Shown: positions 63,867-64,000 of the stretch, in pieces
How positions within the stretch are numbered: position 1 is the first letter of the stretch
Layout of the letters: every line of letters begins with the position of its first letter
NCBI GenBank assembly: GCA_039704465.1
Contig: JASFAU010000003.1
Span: 248,001-312,000, forward strand
Source: Plasmodiophora brassicae
Lineage: Eukaryota; Endomyxa; Phytomyxea; Plasmodiophorida; Plasmodiophoridae
Direction of reading: 5' to 3'
Length of the DNA: 64,000 nucleotides
The notes under the pieces: model-generated
The model's database searches: none
The model's input: only the letters and a program-made list of their open reading frames with translations
What the model was told of the DNA's origin: nothing
Translations under genes and position numbers: made by a program

Positions 63867-64000
63867 ATGGCGGCCGAGAAAGTTCCTATCAAACATGAAG
63901 CTGTCGACGACGACGAGGGCAAATGGGTTTCTGGATACAAGGTGGACTTTGACGACGGTGTTCGAGAGAGGGTGGGTTGGGGATTTGCGTTTCATGAAAC
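63867..64000 (+). CDS. 5' end of an unrecognised gene (3' partial)
   Basis: An ATG at 63867 (MAAEKVPIKHEAVDDDEGKW, then VSGYKVDFDDGVRERVGWG) opens a frame that remains open to the right edge. Composition is coding-like (acidic N-terminus) and the frame is uninterrupted for at least 44 codons. A GT near 63975 could start an intron. No family is recognised. Confidence 0.4.
   Translation, partial: MAAEKVPIKHEAVDDDEGKWVSGYKVDFDDGVRERVGWGFAFHE

Overview
The window is nuclear DNA of an intron-rich, GC-rich (visibly well over 50% G+C), gene-dense unicellular eukaryote. Most genes are split by very short GT-AG introns (about 36 to 85 bp, typically 50 to 62 bp) and read with the standard code; neighbours are often divergent or convergent with only tens to a few hundred bases between them. 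Several products imply a motile, flagellated, heterotrophic cell: a SPAG17/PF6 central-pair protein, an EML-type WD40 microtubule protein, a p25-alpha (TPPP) protein and a possible IFT20-like coiled coil, together with peroxisomal acyl-CoA oxidase, a cholesterol-desaturase-type Rieske oxygenase, a SCAR/WAVE-complex CYFIP protein and F-BAR membrane-bending domains. I see no plastid gene. I cannot name the species. Exon junctions below were worked out by hand from reading frames, GT/AG signals and phase; where a junction did not resolve I say so.

Region 0-11.5 kb: a partial gene at the left edge; then, mostly on the minus strand, a SANT plus histone-fold protein, a four-CBS protein, a SKP1-ankyrin fusion, a secreted His-rich protein, the GPN3 GTPase, a perilipin-like lipid-droplet protein, and an acyl-CoA oxidase with a PTS1 end, followed by its frameshifted pseudogene copy.

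Region 11.7-25.6 kb: SPAG17/PF6 (+), a remarkable protein with three consecutive F-BAR-like domains (+), and DNA ligase IV (-). Region 25.6-29.8 kb is a tandem duplication carrying two copies of a seven-helix membrane protein. Region 29.8-35.9 kb is CYFIP/Sra-1 apparently spliced in frame to a polyproline tract and a WH2 actin-binding motif.

Region 36-50 kb: two unknown proteins, mitochondrial SDHD, a DAF-36/Neverland-like Rieske oxygenase, a short direct repeat, a DinB/YfiT-type protein, a SUV39-class SET methyltransferase, a Sel1-repeat protein, a p25-alpha protein, a RING-H2 membrane protein, a coiled-coil/EML WD40 protein and ARMC1. Region 50-64 kb: a probable N-myristoylated protein, a coiled-coil/helical-repeat protein with weak ATRIP resemblance, mitochondrial pyruvate carrier MPC2 (only visible after splicing), a multi-spanning membrane protein, a coiled coil, an MIT-like protein, a non-canonical nucleotidyltransferase apparently fused to a LOTUS-like domain and a U-box, an EF-hand-like protein and two edge genes.

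The most interesting items are the apparent CYFIP-WH2 fusion, the triple F-BAR protein, the SKP1-ankyrin fusion and the nucleotidyltransferase-LOTUS-U-box architecture.
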